Of a stretch of DNA of 64,000 bases, positions 1-10,041 are shown piece by piece (position 1 is the stretch's first letter; every line of letters begins with the position of its first letter). Source of the stretch: Erpobdella octoculata. Taxonomy: Eukaryota > Annelida > Clitellata > Hirudinida > Erpobdellidae. Where the stretch lies: contig OZ022239.1 in the NCBI GenBank assembly GCA_963978895.1, positions 14,085,566 through 14,149,565 of the forward strand. Direction: 5' to 3'. The notes under the pieces were generated by a model. It was not told the origin of the DNA and searched no databases. It was given only the letters and a program-made list of their open reading frames with translations. Made by a program: the position numbers and the translations under genes.

Positions 1-948
1 TTTTAATGAATGATGTCGCTTCTTTCTTTTTCTTTTCAATTTCAGGTGTTTGTTTTGCTTAAAATTTTTATTTAAACCTCTCAGCGGCATATTTTTCATC
101 TGCAGAAATGTCAGCAAATCTTTTCCTTCTTGTGCAAGATTCGACCAACTTAAAATTCTGTCAGACTGCATCTCCAATTCAATCCTGGTCTCCTCCATGA
201 CATCCAATATTAATCGCAAGCGCTTATGGCACTCGTAAATTACAGTCGACAAATCTTCTGCAGTAGCTGAGCCGCCTGCCTCAGAGATGACTACAAGTTT
301 ATCAGTCAACTGCGTACTAACAGCCAACAATTCATTCCACTCTTTAAACATTTCTTCGAGTCTTCTGTTTGACAAAAATATAAAAACCATATCCGACTCC
401 AAAACTTCAGCTAACTTATGAAATTCATCCTCTATTTTTTCCTCCGCCATGTTTTTCTTTGAGAATTGAGCAACATCTTCTCTTGATTGAAATTCGCGTT
501 TTTTTCTTTTCTTTTTTAATTTATCTTTCCACGTTTCATCTGCATATTCTCCTTTATTCCAATCGTATCCATCAGGTTCGTTTCTGTACTCATTCTCAGA
601 CCACGTTTCATCCAGATCTTTCAATTTGACACTACTTTCCTCTCTTTCTTCTTTTTTTTCTTCTTCTCTTTCTTTTTCTTTGTCTTCTTTTTCTTCATCC
701 AAAGCAGAACTAACTAACCAATTACCGTCATTTTCTTCCGCAATCCAGTAAGATCTTTTCTTCCTGGCAGACGGCATAACAACACCTTCGAAGATCACTT
801 CTGAATTACTTCTGATCTTCTTCTCTAAATGTCTATTTAAGTCATCTTCAAATAACTCTCCGTTTATAAATTTTTTTTTAATATCTGCATGTACATTTAC
901 AAAAACTAGTACAAACAATAATGAATTAAATTTAAAAAACAAAACCAT
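1..948 (-). CDS. Secreted, charged helical protein, 3' end beyond window (unrecognised)
   Basis: An open frame runs from an ATG at 948 down to base 1 without a stop (316 codons seen), so the gene continues past the left edge. The first 21 or so residues (MVLFFKFNSLLFVLVFVNVHA) look like a cleavable signal peptide. An acidic/basic E-K-R-rich stretch follows (about residues 90-130), then two copies of a DETW motif (about 116-119 and 141-144) bracketing an aromatic, Asn/Gly-rich linker. After a second basic patch (KKKRKKR) comes a long predicted amphipathic helical region. It has few cysteines and no known domain that I recognise. It is intronless over the visible part, like the next minus-strand gene about 1.7 kb upstream. 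I infer a secreted or extracellular-matrix coiled-coil protein of unknown function. The long open frame with biased composition argues for real coding sequence. Confidence 0.6.
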   Translation of the reverse strand, partial: MVLFFKFNSLLFVLVFVNVHADIKKKFINGELFEDDLNRHLEKKIRSNSEVIFEGVVMPSARKKRSYWIAEENDGNWLVSSALDEEKEDKEKEREEEKKEEREESSVKLKDLDETWSENEYRNEPDGYDWNKGEYADETWKDKLKKKRKKREFQSREDVAQFSKKNMAEEKIEDEFHKLAEVLESDMVFIFLSNRRLEEMFKEWNELLAVSTQLTDKLVVISEAGGSATAEDLSTVIYECHKRLRLILDVMEETRIELEMQSDRILSWSNLAQEGKDLLTFLQMKNMPLRGLNKNFKQNKHLKLKRKRKKRHHSLK

Positions 949-1530
949 ATTTATCCGCTGTAACAAATTTTATTCCGTTTAACATAAACAATTTAATTTG
1001 TATTTGTTGACATTCAAAAACGTCACAACGAACGTTTAAAACAAAATTAATTCAAATTTAAAAATATTTCATTTAAATGACTTTTTTATCGTCTTTCAAA
1101 AATATTTTAAAAATTAAAAAAAAATTGATCTGAGAGTTATTTGAGCAGACTTCAGTAAGTTTCCCCGTCCATTGTTTTACATTCGAATAAATCACTTGCA
1201 GTTACTTCATTGCAGTATTAAAATTAAACATTTTTAAACTAAAAATAAATTATTTCTCCTGAACGACATCTGAATTTTTAACAAATAATGCTTCAGCTCC
1301 AACTCGTTTGTTTTTCTCTACTTCTTCTTCTTTTTCTTCTTCTTTTTTTTCTTTTTTTTCTTCTTCTTCTTCTTCTTCTTCTCATGAATTCGCTAATAAA
1401 ACCGCTATGATGAACGTTAAAAAGGCAACCACGTGATTGATGTGACGCATAGAAAATCTTTTTGAATATCTTAAAGTCGGAGAGTTCATCATTTGATGCT
1501 TTTCAAGAACTCCTATCAATGATAACAATA
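949..1530. other. Intergenic, AT-rich with (TTC)n tract
   Basis: No gene is seen here. It lies directly upstream of the minus-strand secreted-protein gene. A pyrimidine (TTC/TTCTTT) tract occupies about 1316-1381. Confidence 0.5.
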
Positions 1531-1538
1531 TCTACCCT

Positions 1539-1539
<1 letters not shown>

Positions 1540-1605
<66 letters not shown>

Positions 1606-1606
1606 A

Positions 1607-1669
<63 letters not shown>

Positions 1670-1680
1670 TGTTTCTCTTC
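1540..1680. repeat. (CT)n microsatellite
   Basis: About 140 bp of almost pure CT dinucleotide with a few TTT or ATTTT interruptions. It produces spurious Ser/Leu and Arg/Glu open frames on both strands. Confidence 0.95.
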
Positions 1681-1746
1681 CCCCCTCACACACATATTTC
1701 TAACTATTCTATACTCTGTAGTCTTGTTGTAATAGATTAAATACAA

Positions 1747-2665
1747 AGAAATATGGATGACCCAGAATTATTCCAAATTTGATCTCAAACTAAGGTAAAA
1801 ACTCAAATCAATAATTTTAAAATCTGACATCTTAGTGTTCATACAACAAAATTAGCCATCATTAAAATTATTGACCTTTGAACACGGACGTCTGTGACGT
1901 TGAGAAATGAAATGCATTTTTCAGAATATATACAGTGGAAATCTAGTCTTTTCTACTTTTCTATATTCTTCACACCGATTACAATATTTTCAAACTGGTT
2001 TATTTGTTTTTTTTTTAATCTGACATTATCACTTAATATATATTATATAAACATTTTTGTCTTGTTTTTATAGCTTTTCGTTTGTTAAAGGCGACTGATA
2101 AGCGGGAGAAGACTTCTTGGAGCATTGCTTTGTTTTCTTTTGCTTATTTCCTTGTTCAGTTAATATGTAATGTTGAGAGTTTATGGTTTGGAAACTTAAT
2201 AAAAAAATAGTTACATAATGTAGTAAAGTATTTTCTAACGTAGAGAAAGTGGCCCTGTGGCTCAACACGTGACTGTTCATCCGGCTGACCACCCCCCCCC
2301 CCATCCCTCATCTGGCTATCTTAGCTTACGTAAGCGATCCATTACTTTTTCAATGAGATATCATTATCAATTTATCATCATTATATTATTAACATTGAAG
2401 TCGGGATCGTTCAATAATAACACTCTGACAAACTTATAAAATACAAAATTGTTTTAAAAAATTAAAAAAAAAGGTTTTTGTGTTAATTTCGTTTTATAAA
2501 AATCGTTTATTAATATTATTGCATGTAAAGGTTATTTGAATTCAATTAGGTTTAGAAAAAAAATTTAAAGATCCTTTCTACATCCACAAAACATGAATAA
2601 AATAATCTGATTTGTGTAAGTTGAATTTTTACGATCAGCTTGAAGTTTCTTTCCTGGTTTTTAGT
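1747..2665. other. Intergenic, 3' flank of the 349-aa gene
   Basis: No gene is seen. On the minus strand an AATAAA polyadenylation signal lies at 2511-2506, about 155 bp past the stop of the 349-aa gene. A C10 homopolymer run sits near 2292. Confidence 0.45.
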
Positions 2666-3715
2666 TCAGTTGAACTTTGACCCTTGAGATTTCAATGGAG
2701 ATTTCGAATTATCAGAATTCGTAAGCTTCATGTGCGTCAAGGCGTAATAAGCATTTTTCCATGTTTTAATGAGACGTTCTCTCAAGGTTTTCTGCTTCTG
2801 CAATGCATTTTCTAGCTGTTTGTGCTTTTTTATTTGTTCGCCAATCAAGAAAACTTCCGCCTGCACCTGTGATATTCTGTCAAGCACGCTTCCTTTGTCA
2901 ACAAGATTAGTTTGTGACTTTCTCTGACTTTTATACAACTCTTTTCTTTTGTTTTTAGTCGATGGTTCTGCATCGAGAGGTAGTAGCTTGGTTGCAAGTA
3001 GGGCTAGGTCATTTGCACTGCCTGCTGCTGCGATGCTGTCAAAAGGGAAAATGGCGTCGTTCAAACCTTCAATTCTCTTCTCGTCTTCGTCGTGTTTGTC
3101 GGCCTCAGAGACGTTGCTGGAGTGCCTGTTGAATTTCTTTATGAGTTCAAAAGTTTTTCTGTTTAAGTCACGTGTCATTCCGACGAGTTGTTTTTCGATC
3201 AAAGCAAGTTTTTGTTCTGATTCAATTAAATCCACTTCTATCAAGTCATCCAGTTCAGAACTTGCAGTTTCATCGGTTTTTTCCAGCATGTCCCTTTTCT
3301 TCAATTTCTCATTTGCTTTCTTCAATAACACATCAATTCCCAAAAGATTTTTCAGAATTTGTCCCAGATCGTGCTTTGCAGCTTGAGAGTTTTTCTTGTG
3401 ATTGTGATCACCCTGGTTGATTTCTGCCTCGACACTTCCTGTGCTCTCTAATGATTTTATAACTTTAAACTGGTCTTCTATGGTGCTTACTTCAGTTTTA
3501 AGTTTCTGGATTTTTTCAGTAAGACTTTGAAGTTTCTGCAGCTGTTTATCAAAAAGGTTCGAATTTTTCGTATGCTGTCCATCCAGGTGGTGTTTGAATC
3601 TACGCAGAAGTGAAGCATTGTTGCTGGTTGTCGTCAGTCCAATGAAAACCAGGAAGAGAGTTAAGGCGTAACATCTTACAGTTTTGTGTGAATTCATTGT
3701 TGAATTATGATTCAT
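2666..3715 (-). CDS. Secreted coiled-coil protein, 349 aa (unrecognised)
   Basis: This is an intact single-exon frame. The N-terminus carries a hydrophobic segment (about residues 12-31, YALTLFLVFIGLTTTSNNAS) typical of a signal peptide; a second Met at residue 8 is an alternative start. The mature part is almost entirely helix-forming, with heptad-like Leu/Ile spacing at about 55-100, 145-195 and 285-330, and many Lys, Glu and Gln. There are essentially no cysteines and no catalytic motif. One N-glycosylation sequon (NVS) lies near residue 200. A TATAAAA sits at 3751-3745 and an AATAAA at 2511-2506. It has the same strand, architecture (signal peptide plus charged coiled coil) and intronless structure as the neighbour at 1-948, which suggests a locus of secreted helical proteins, although I see no clear sequence identity between them. 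Function unknown. Confidence 0.65.
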   Translation of the reverse strand: MNHNSTMNSHKTVRCYALTLFLVFIGLTTTSNNASLLRRFKHHLDGQHTKNSNLFDKQLQKLQSLTEKIQKLKTEVSTIEDQFKVIKSLESTGSVEAEINQGDHNHKKNSQAAKHDLGQILKNLLGIDVLLKKANEKLKKRDMLEKTDETASSELDDLIEVDLIESEQKLALIEKQLVGMTRDLNRKTFELIKKFNRHSSNVSEADKHDEDEKRIEGLNDAIFPFDSIAAAGSANDLALLATKLLPLDAEPSTKNKRKELYKSQRKSQTNLVDKGSVLDRISQVQAEVFLIGEQIKKHKQLENALQKQKTLRERLIKTWKNAYYALTHMKLTNSDNSKSPLKSQGSKFN

Positions 3716-5060
3716 AACATTATTATTATAGCATGTAAATTAAGTTTTATATTTATTGTTTATGAAAGACAAAGTAGAAGTAAATAAATAAAAGTTTGTT
3801 TGTTTACGATTGATTATATAAATGTCTATATATTTATATATCTTTGTATAAGACAAGATGATGACGTTGTAGTTCCTTATATGGCTGCATACATTAATGA
3901 ATTAATTAAATATTAACTACCTTACAATGTTATTTCTTAATTGTCATGTTTTTTAATTTCTTTTTAGTTACTTTGAATTTTTAGTATTAATTTTAATATT
4001 ACATGCTTTTTGGACAAATCTTTAAAGTGAAAATTTCCAAAATTTCGTCATCCAATCAAACTGAATCTTGGAACATTGACACACTTCTCATGGAAATGCC
4101 TTTCTGGAGAAACAGCATTATCTGACTGACTATTCCACAAGCCATCAACGTGGTGAATAACCGTATTCTTATAACTTTCACGACGACCAATTTTAAACAA
4201 TCCCAATAAAAAGCAGATGTTTCAAAAACATTTTAAAAAAACGAAATTTCTCCTGTTACTCGTGAAGTTAGTAGCGCTGTTGGAATCCACCAAATGTCTC
4301 AGGAAAACAATTTCGATTTCATGCTTTGGCCAAGAAGAACCAAAGTTAAGACAAATGTAGTATCTCATATAACTATATACTAGAATCACGTTGTTGATGT
4401 CAATCTATTGAAATGTTTTTCAGTTAAAATAAATTTCATGTAATGTATGCAATTTTATTTCTTGAAAGTCATCATGAAAAACATAGTCAAAAAACAAAAA
4501 TGTAATGTTATAAGTAAAGTACAAAAATGCTATCATGTAATGTTACAAGTAGAGTTACAAAACAAGTAATGGAAAAAACGAGTTTTTCGACAAACATTTT
4601 TATTTCAAATACGATCAATTTAGAAATACGAAAGATGTTCAAATTAAGTTCTTTTTTTGTTTTTTTTTTTCAATTGAATCATGTATTGTCATCCAATATA
4701 AAACTATGCTGAAAGTTTCAGCTTCTTAACTAGTCAAAAAGCTGGTTAAATTTTACTTGCAAGATTTACGTACAGAGAAAGCCACACACACACACAGAAA
4801 CAAAGCTAAATAAAAGTTTATAAAAAGCAAAGATATTGTTACAAGTAATGTTACAAAAAAAGCAAAAATGTTACAAGTAAAGTTTTAAAGAAAACAAAAG
4901 TTATGTTAAAAGGTTCACAATTTTAATTATTTAATGTCCACTACTATGTGATCAGCATGTGGCACATTCGCGTCAATGTTTTCAGCCAATCACAATGCAA
5001 AAAAAGTGTAAACATGAATAAATTAATTATCGGATTCTTCTTGTACTTATACAAGGATTG
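3716..5060. other. Intergenic, AT-rich
   Basis: No gene is supported. It includes a loose repeat of an acaagtaatgttac-type motif at about 4500-4900 and a short (CA)n tract near 4785. This is the upstream flank of the 349-aa secreted-protein gene. Confidence 0.4.
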
Positions 5061-5481
5061 TAAATATGCTACCCGGCGTTGCCCGGGGTTCCTAGAGGTT
5101 TTTCTATCTTTTTTCTCTCTCACACACTTTTTATCTCTCTCGCTCTCGCTCCCGTTTCCTTTCTTGCTCGTTCTCCCGCTCCCGCCAGGGACGTAAATTC
5201 AGCATTTTCCAGGGGGGCAACATTTTTTCGCCATTATATAGCTTACTGACAGGGTTGGCCGGCGTTGCCTGGGTTTTTTTTCTTTGCCAATGAAACGTTA
5301 AATAAATAACAGTTTATAATTTTTTTTAAATTTTCTCATCAATAAAGTCTTCTAAGTCTACCTGCATGCCAAAAGTTGCTTATATTGCTCCTGCACTTGG
5401 ATGTGATAAGCGTATGCCCTCACACACGCACGCACACACACACACAAACACCAGACTTGTTGTCCTCGAGACTCCGGTCTT

Positions 5482-5503
5482 GAACTCGAGTGCACTCGAG
5501 TTC
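5482..5503. repeat. 22-bp perfect palindrome
   Basis: The 11-bp half GAACTCGAGTG is followed immediately by its reverse complement, containing two XhoI-type CTCGAG cores. It lies inside the 5186-7024 element, beside a longer inverted repeat. Confidence 0.9.
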
Positions 5504-5538
5504 GTTTTTCAAGGTCTTGGTCTAGATCTCGATTTTGT

Positions 5539-5610
5539 GTTAAGGTCTCGGACTTGATCTTGGACTTGGACTCAAAAGTCTCGGTCCAAGATCAAGTCCG
5601 AGACCTTAAC
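5539..5610. repeat. Inverted repeat with 26-bp perfect arms
   Basis: Arms 5539-5564 and 5585-5610 are perfect reverse complements around a 20-nt loop. An outer pair of 10-nt arms (CTTGTTGTCC near 5457, GGACAACAAG near 5612) extends the foldback. The structure would form a strong hairpin and lies inside the non-autonomous hAT-like element. Confidence 0.9.
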
Positions 5611-6549
5611 AAGGACAACAAGACTGATTTTGCTGGTTAAAAGATTCTGACTTAATTTCAACTGAACATTTAATTCAACCATTAAAACGCGTAAAATGAA
5701 CGAAGAAAAATATTGGCACAAGCTCAATTTGGTGTGATGATGAAAAACAAACAAGATGTAGACCATTGAGGAATTAACAATCTTCTGTTAGTTAAGAAAA
5801 AAGGTGCTACATCGACACATTTAATGATGATTTCCGTCATTTAAAAAAAAATTTGTCTAAAATATTGTTCCTTTTATTAATTATGATTTGAAATTAAGTC
5901 ATAAAACGTTCTAGTTAATTTAATAAAATAACATGATTCAAAGATTCAAATGATTTGTTTACAACACTTTGCTGGAAACAATAATCACTTCTTTACCACT
6001 TTTGCCACTGGTTTACAACAATGCTTATAAAAAATGAGTGTTTGTCTGTGAGTTTGTCCTTTATAGAAATCTGAACACACGCATTACCTTTTATATCTAT
6101 ATAAATACGTAGGTACAAGCAGAGAGGGTGGGGGTATGCATCCCCCTACCAAAGTATCAATTAAACTTTTTTTGGGTATAATACCTGGTTTTTTAAAATG
6201 TCCGTATCTTTTTTAGGAGAGTAAAATAAATCTTTTAAAAAAAATAAAAAATTCTTATGACTACCCCTTACCGGTCATCAGCTTTTTTGAAGAGCATCGC
6301 CCACCATGAATTTATGGGTACAAGGGAATGAATGATTTAATCATATTGCAGGAGCAAATACAGGATTATTAAAAAAATGGGGGTCCAAAATGGGGTGGAT
6401 AGATTTTTTATTTTTGTAATAATAAATAATAATAACTTTGATGTAGACAGTTGTGGGGAAACAACATTGCATCGATAGAGAGAGAAGAAAGAGAAAGATA
6501 ATTGTATTTTGTATCTTGTGTTTTGAAACAACTGTATTTTCTTATTTTG

Positions 6550-6700
6550 TTTTTCAAATACTCCAAGAGTCAAGTATTTCGTATTTTATATTTCAAATAC
6601 TCCAAAATGTCAAGTATTTTGTATTTTGTATTTCAAATACCCCAAAAGTCAAGTATTTTGTATTTTATATTTCAAATACTCCAAAAGTCTAGTGATTTGT
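6550..6700. repeat. Roughly 46-bp tandem repeat, about 3-4 copies
   Basis: The repeating core is AAATACTCCAAAAGTCAAGT followed by a TATTTTGTATTT spacer. Copies diverge by a few bases. It is internal to the 5186-7024 element and generates spurious open frames. Confidence 0.75.
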
Positions 6701-7261
6701 ATTGGTATTTGAAATATTTTGAAGTAAATATTAGTATTTCGTATTTGAAATGTATTTGTACATGCGCTGACCACTAATAGGGGTAAAGTCCCATGAGTTC
6801 GCTGATTGTTAAAATATTATATAGTAAACTCTAGATAAAAAAAAATTAATTTTGGAAATCAAGGGGGACAAATTATCTACACACGCAAAAAAATTTCAAT
6901 ACGCATCGAATCAAAAGTTAAAAATAAAAATATTATAGTAACTGCTAAGTAAAAAAAACTTTAAATTTTGAAAATCAGGAGGGAAAGGCTCTCCCTGCCC
7001 CCCCCCCCCCAATCTACGTCCCTGGATCCCGGTCGCTCTCCCACTTCCTCTCCCTTATCCGCTCGTTCCCCCGCTCCCGGACGCTCTCCCGTTCCCGTTC
7101 GCTTTTTCGTTCCCGCTCGCTCTCCCAATCCCGCTCACTTTTTCGCTCTTTTTTTACTGAAATTTAGCCCACGCCTTTTTCCAAGATAAGACGAGAAAGG
7201 GTCCTTGCAAAGGCAGCCATTTATAGGCGCCTACCCTTTTAGCAATGCAAGTGAACTTCTT

Positions 7262-7345
7262 GCTTAAGGGAGTTACGATGGTGACGCCGGTGAGGCTCGA
7301 ACTGTCGACCTAACGATCGACAGGCGAACACTCTACCGCTCTCCT
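7262..7345 (-). other. tRNA-like sequence (probable tRNA-derived SINE head or tRNA pseudogene)
   Basis: Read on the minus strand it contains GCGGTAGAGTG, resembling a pol III A box, and CAGTTCGAGCCTC about 35 nt later, resembling the GGTTCGANNCC B box. The spacing suits a tRNA, but I could not fold a clean anticodon or T stem, so it does not look like a functional tRNA. Confidence 0.35.
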
Positions 7346-7507
7346 CTGCTCTCCGCCTGCTTTCTCGCTTCCGCTTTTTTTCTTTCTTCTACTACCTCCT
7401 AACTCTTTTTTGCCCATAAAACGTAAAATAGATGTGCTAAAAGCTGCTTGAAACCTTCAAACTCTGTACGTAAACTAAATTAGAATAATGGAGGGCATAT
7501 TTAGCTT

Positions 7508-7545
7508 GCTTCCCGGGTGGCACAAACCCACGCTACGCCACTGGC
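7508..7545 (-). mobile_element. hAT-like terminal inverted repeat, isolated end
   Basis: The minus strand begins CAGTGGCGTAGCGTGGGT, the pattern of hAT terminal repeats. I found no matching opposite end nearby, so this is only an element terminus. Confidence 0.35.
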
Positions 7546-8140
7546 TTCTACCCCCTCATTCCTACACCCACGTAATCGTTTCTACTAGCTAAGTTTTCAT
7601 TCCGACCCACAATTTCTTTTCCTTCATCTCTGTCCACTCAATCCTATAGTTATTATTAATGCAAGAAAACGTTGATTTACAGATCTTTGGGCACGACTCG
7701 TAAAATTATAGTACACATATATAATTTGTTAGGCAAGATAATAAATATGCAGGTATGAAAACCATAAATAGTTAGGTAGCAGACATTTCAGCGCCTCGTG
7801 GTGTTACTAAATGTCTCAACAATAGATACGATACAATGACAAGCTTTGACGTTCCAAATTTTCAGAAGTTCAAATTTGCATTCTCTTGTAACAAAACAAC
7901 AACAAGCGAGTGGTCTTCGGGTTTATATTTTGTCGGTCTAATAAGTTATCGATTGGTTTAAATAGCTCATGAAACATGTCCCATAGAGGGTTAGTTTTAA
8001 CAAAATTTTAACTTAAAAATTACGGTTTCATTTTTAATAAATTCTATAAATAAAACAAAACTAACCACATTGAAGTTTAATCAAATCGAATGTTTTTTTT
8101 ATCCATTTAAGAAGTGAATATTTAAATTTATTGTTTGATA
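7546..8140. other. Intergenic, AT-rich
   Basis: No gene, RNA gene or repeat that I can support. Confidence 0.4.
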
Positions 8141-8148
8141 TTTTACCA

Positions 8149-8435
8149 GAAAAATTATTGCAGCTTTTGTGGTAGCCATTTTTCTTATAGTGACCTCAAT
8201 TTGCTTGCTGATCGGTCTTGGCTATGGCCTCGGAGTTCGAGATAACATACAAACAACCAACACTGAAGATGATCTAAGCCTCAAAACATCTTCATCTACA
8301 CCGTCTGGCAACACCACCACTCTTAATATTTTAGAAGGTTTTACAAAGCCTGCTCTGCTGGGCAGTTCCGCTACTTCCGTTATGCTAATAAGTTTTACAT
8401 CCAGCTCGAATGTTACCAATACGTCAACTGTTTGA
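8149..8435 (+). CDS. Candidate terminal exon of a single-pass membrane protein
   Basis: A plausible 3' splice site (TTTTACCAG) at about 8140-8148 precedes a frame that ends with TGA at 8433-8435. The exon would encode a short basic start (KII), a transmembrane helix of about 26 residues rich in Val, Ile, Leu and Gly, then a Ser/Thr-rich tail with N-glycosylation sequons (NTT, NVT, NTS). There is no ATG, and an in-frame stop sits just upstream of the splice site, so it could only be coding as a 3' exon. I found no upstream exon among the repeats. It may be chance; the membrane segment plus Ser/Thr tail is the only support. Confidence 0.25.
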
Positions 8436-9208
8436 AAATTGATCTTCATGTCAAACCATGATTCTACAGTTTTTTGTTTAATTAATATTTTATATTTTTT
8501 AGACAATAATTTATTTGGAATTGAATTTTTCACATTTTAATTTTAATATGTTTAATTACAGATTGTTAATAAATTGAATACTTACCAGGTCATTTAATAC
8601 ACTAACAAACTAAACACTTTTAATTTATCTGTTCATAGATATATATTTCTAACATGAAATTCGATCAATTGCAAATGTTCCGACAAATTTGAATGACTAA
8701 AAAACGTTTTTGTACGCAAAAAGCATATAATAAGACATTGTATACTAACACTACTGTCTCTTCTTTTAGCGCTTTCTTAAAAAAAAGAACTCAACCGTAA
8801 AAAGCAATTTCCGATTACGTAATTTAAATTGATCTGATCCGTATAATTTGCAGCATTCTGGTATGACAAAGACACCATTAAAATCCACTGCGTGCCTTAA
8901 TGTAGCAGACAACTAACAAAGGCCACCCAGTGAATCCTAATTTTGCCGTTGCGCTCCATATAACTTTTCAACTGAAAATAAAAATAAATTTGTTCATTTT
9001 GTAAGCGTAAAGTTTAAAGAGTTAAAAAAATATTTGAAAATGACTGAAAAAGTTACCTCTACCATTTTATTACAAAAAAAGATCGATTCATTAATTTTTT
9101 GAACGATTATTAAAAAAAACAAATTGAAAATATTTTTCAATGTTCAAGCGATAACTTGAAACTGAAAATATACCTTTACTTATTAGAAAAGAGTTTTTCA
9201 AACGTTCT
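8436..9208. other. Intergenic, AT-rich
   Basis: No supported gene or repeat. Confidence 0.35.
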
Positions 9209-9210
9209 TC

Positions 9211-9369
9211 TCATGAAATCCGGCAAGGTTCTGCAGGACAGCATATCTCTCGATGGCGAGCAGACGTAGACAGCATCTGTGCTGTTGTGGTCAGTTGCTG
9301 AGACGTGAGTGACGCAAGAAGCAACTCAGAACAAAACAACAAAATTAACATCGTCCTACTGCTTAGCAT
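9211..9369 (-). CDS. Candidate small secreted peptide, 52 aa
   Basis: A short minus-strand frame starting at an internal Met has a basic start, then a strong hydrophobic core (TMLILLFCSELLLASL) typical of a signal peptide, a short polar propeptide-like stretch and a cysteine-bearing C-terminus ending CCPAEPCRIS. An upstream in-frame start at 9405 is also possible. With only three cysteines in the predicted mature part, I assign no family and no activity. The next exon, if any, was not found. It could be a neuropeptide-like or other small secreted peptide, or a chance ORF. Confidence 0.25.
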   Translation of the reverse strand: MLSSRTMLILLFCSELLLASLTSQQLTTTAQMLSTSARHREICCPAEPCRIS

Positions 9370-9419
9370 AACGGCATAAACAGGCTCCGAGCAATGCAAA
9401 TGCAATGATAGGAGCTTCT

Positions 9420-10041
9420 CGACCTACTATATGAGCACGATGAAGGTGTGGGATAGAATTCATACTGTATTATCGTAATACACACTTTTTCACTTTAATC
9501 CAATCCAGTTACTTATTAAAAAAGCCTCGGAAATAAAATAAAACACTTCTCGATAACCTCATTAAATTACATTTCCAAAATAATGTTTTTGAGTATATGG
9601 ATTTGTTCTTATTCCAATAATGCTGAAATTTTCACGCTGGTCAGCAAAGGAAAAGCCTGTCTACTATTGATACGCCCAAGCACCTAATAGGACGCAGTGT
9701 GCAATTTCTTTTTCGGCTATCAGTGTGCATGACAGCGATATGGCATGGATGCTGAAACATTCAGCACCATGAACGCCAAAAATCGATAGCTTTGATCGGT
9801 TTGTATGAGTGGTTGTTGCAAATTTAGGAAGATGGCATTGTTAATATTATCAACCCAATCTTTGAAAATAATTTTGAATTTTTATTTAAAATGTAATTCA
9901 AATAAAATTGTGAGATGTTTTTAACATTTCTATTCTGGAAAAATAGTTTATTATTTTATGTGATAAGATAAAGGTGCACAGAGTGCACTTTTAAATATTT
10001 TTAGGCTGAAAAAAGTTATCGTCGGTAATCGTGCAGTAAAA
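9420..10041. other. Intergenic, upstream region of the SMYD4-like gene
   Basis: No coding sequence. The immediate upstream of the SMYD4 start reads gtgcagtaaaaATG, an acceptable start context. I recognise no clear TATA box. Confidence 0.35.

Larger units (their letters stand above)
5186..7024 (+). mobile_element. Non-autonomous hAT-like element (MITE-like), 1.84 kb
   Basis: The left end CAGGGACGTAAATTCAGC is matched in reverse by the right end (CAGGGACGTAGATT on the minus strand), giving terminal inverted repeats of about 14 bp with one mismatch. The flanking 8 bp are GCTCCCGC on the left and GATCCCGG on the right, matching 6 of 8, as expected for an ageing hAT 8-bp duplication. There is no transposase frame. 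The interior has a 26-bp perfect inverted repeat and four copies of a roughly 46-bp tandem repeat. A related copy lies at about 27222-27659. Confidence 0.6.
5068..7152 (-). mobile_element. Helitron-like remnant with 18-bp minisatellite, split by a hAT-like insertion
   Basis: A hairpin-forming block (CCCGGCGTTGCCCGGG at about 5072-5088) begins this copy. It is the same block that forms the 3' terminal hairpin of the better-preserved minus-strand Helitron at 55112-56105. Here it is followed by a pyrimidine stretch and the first CCCGCTCCCG-type minisatellite units, up to 5185. The minisatellite resumes at 7025 and runs to about 7152, because a 1.84-kb element sits between. The CTAG terminus expected beyond the hairpin has decayed (it reads TAGCAT), and I cannot place the 5' TC end. 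Confidence 0.5.

Noticed and set aside
1516..1746. Arg/Glu-rich and Ser/Leu-rich frames over the (CT)n tract
   Set aside because: Pure microsatellite translation, open on both strands; no gene signal.
2949..3420. Plus-strand frames inside the 349-aa gene
   Set aside because: Antisense shadows of the minus-strand coiled-coil gene, which has the signal peptide and full-length frame.
5068..5088. CCCGGCGTTGCCCGGG hairpin as a bacterial-type terminator
   Set aside because: Eukaryotic context, and the identical block is the 3' hairpin of a Helitron elsewhere in the window.
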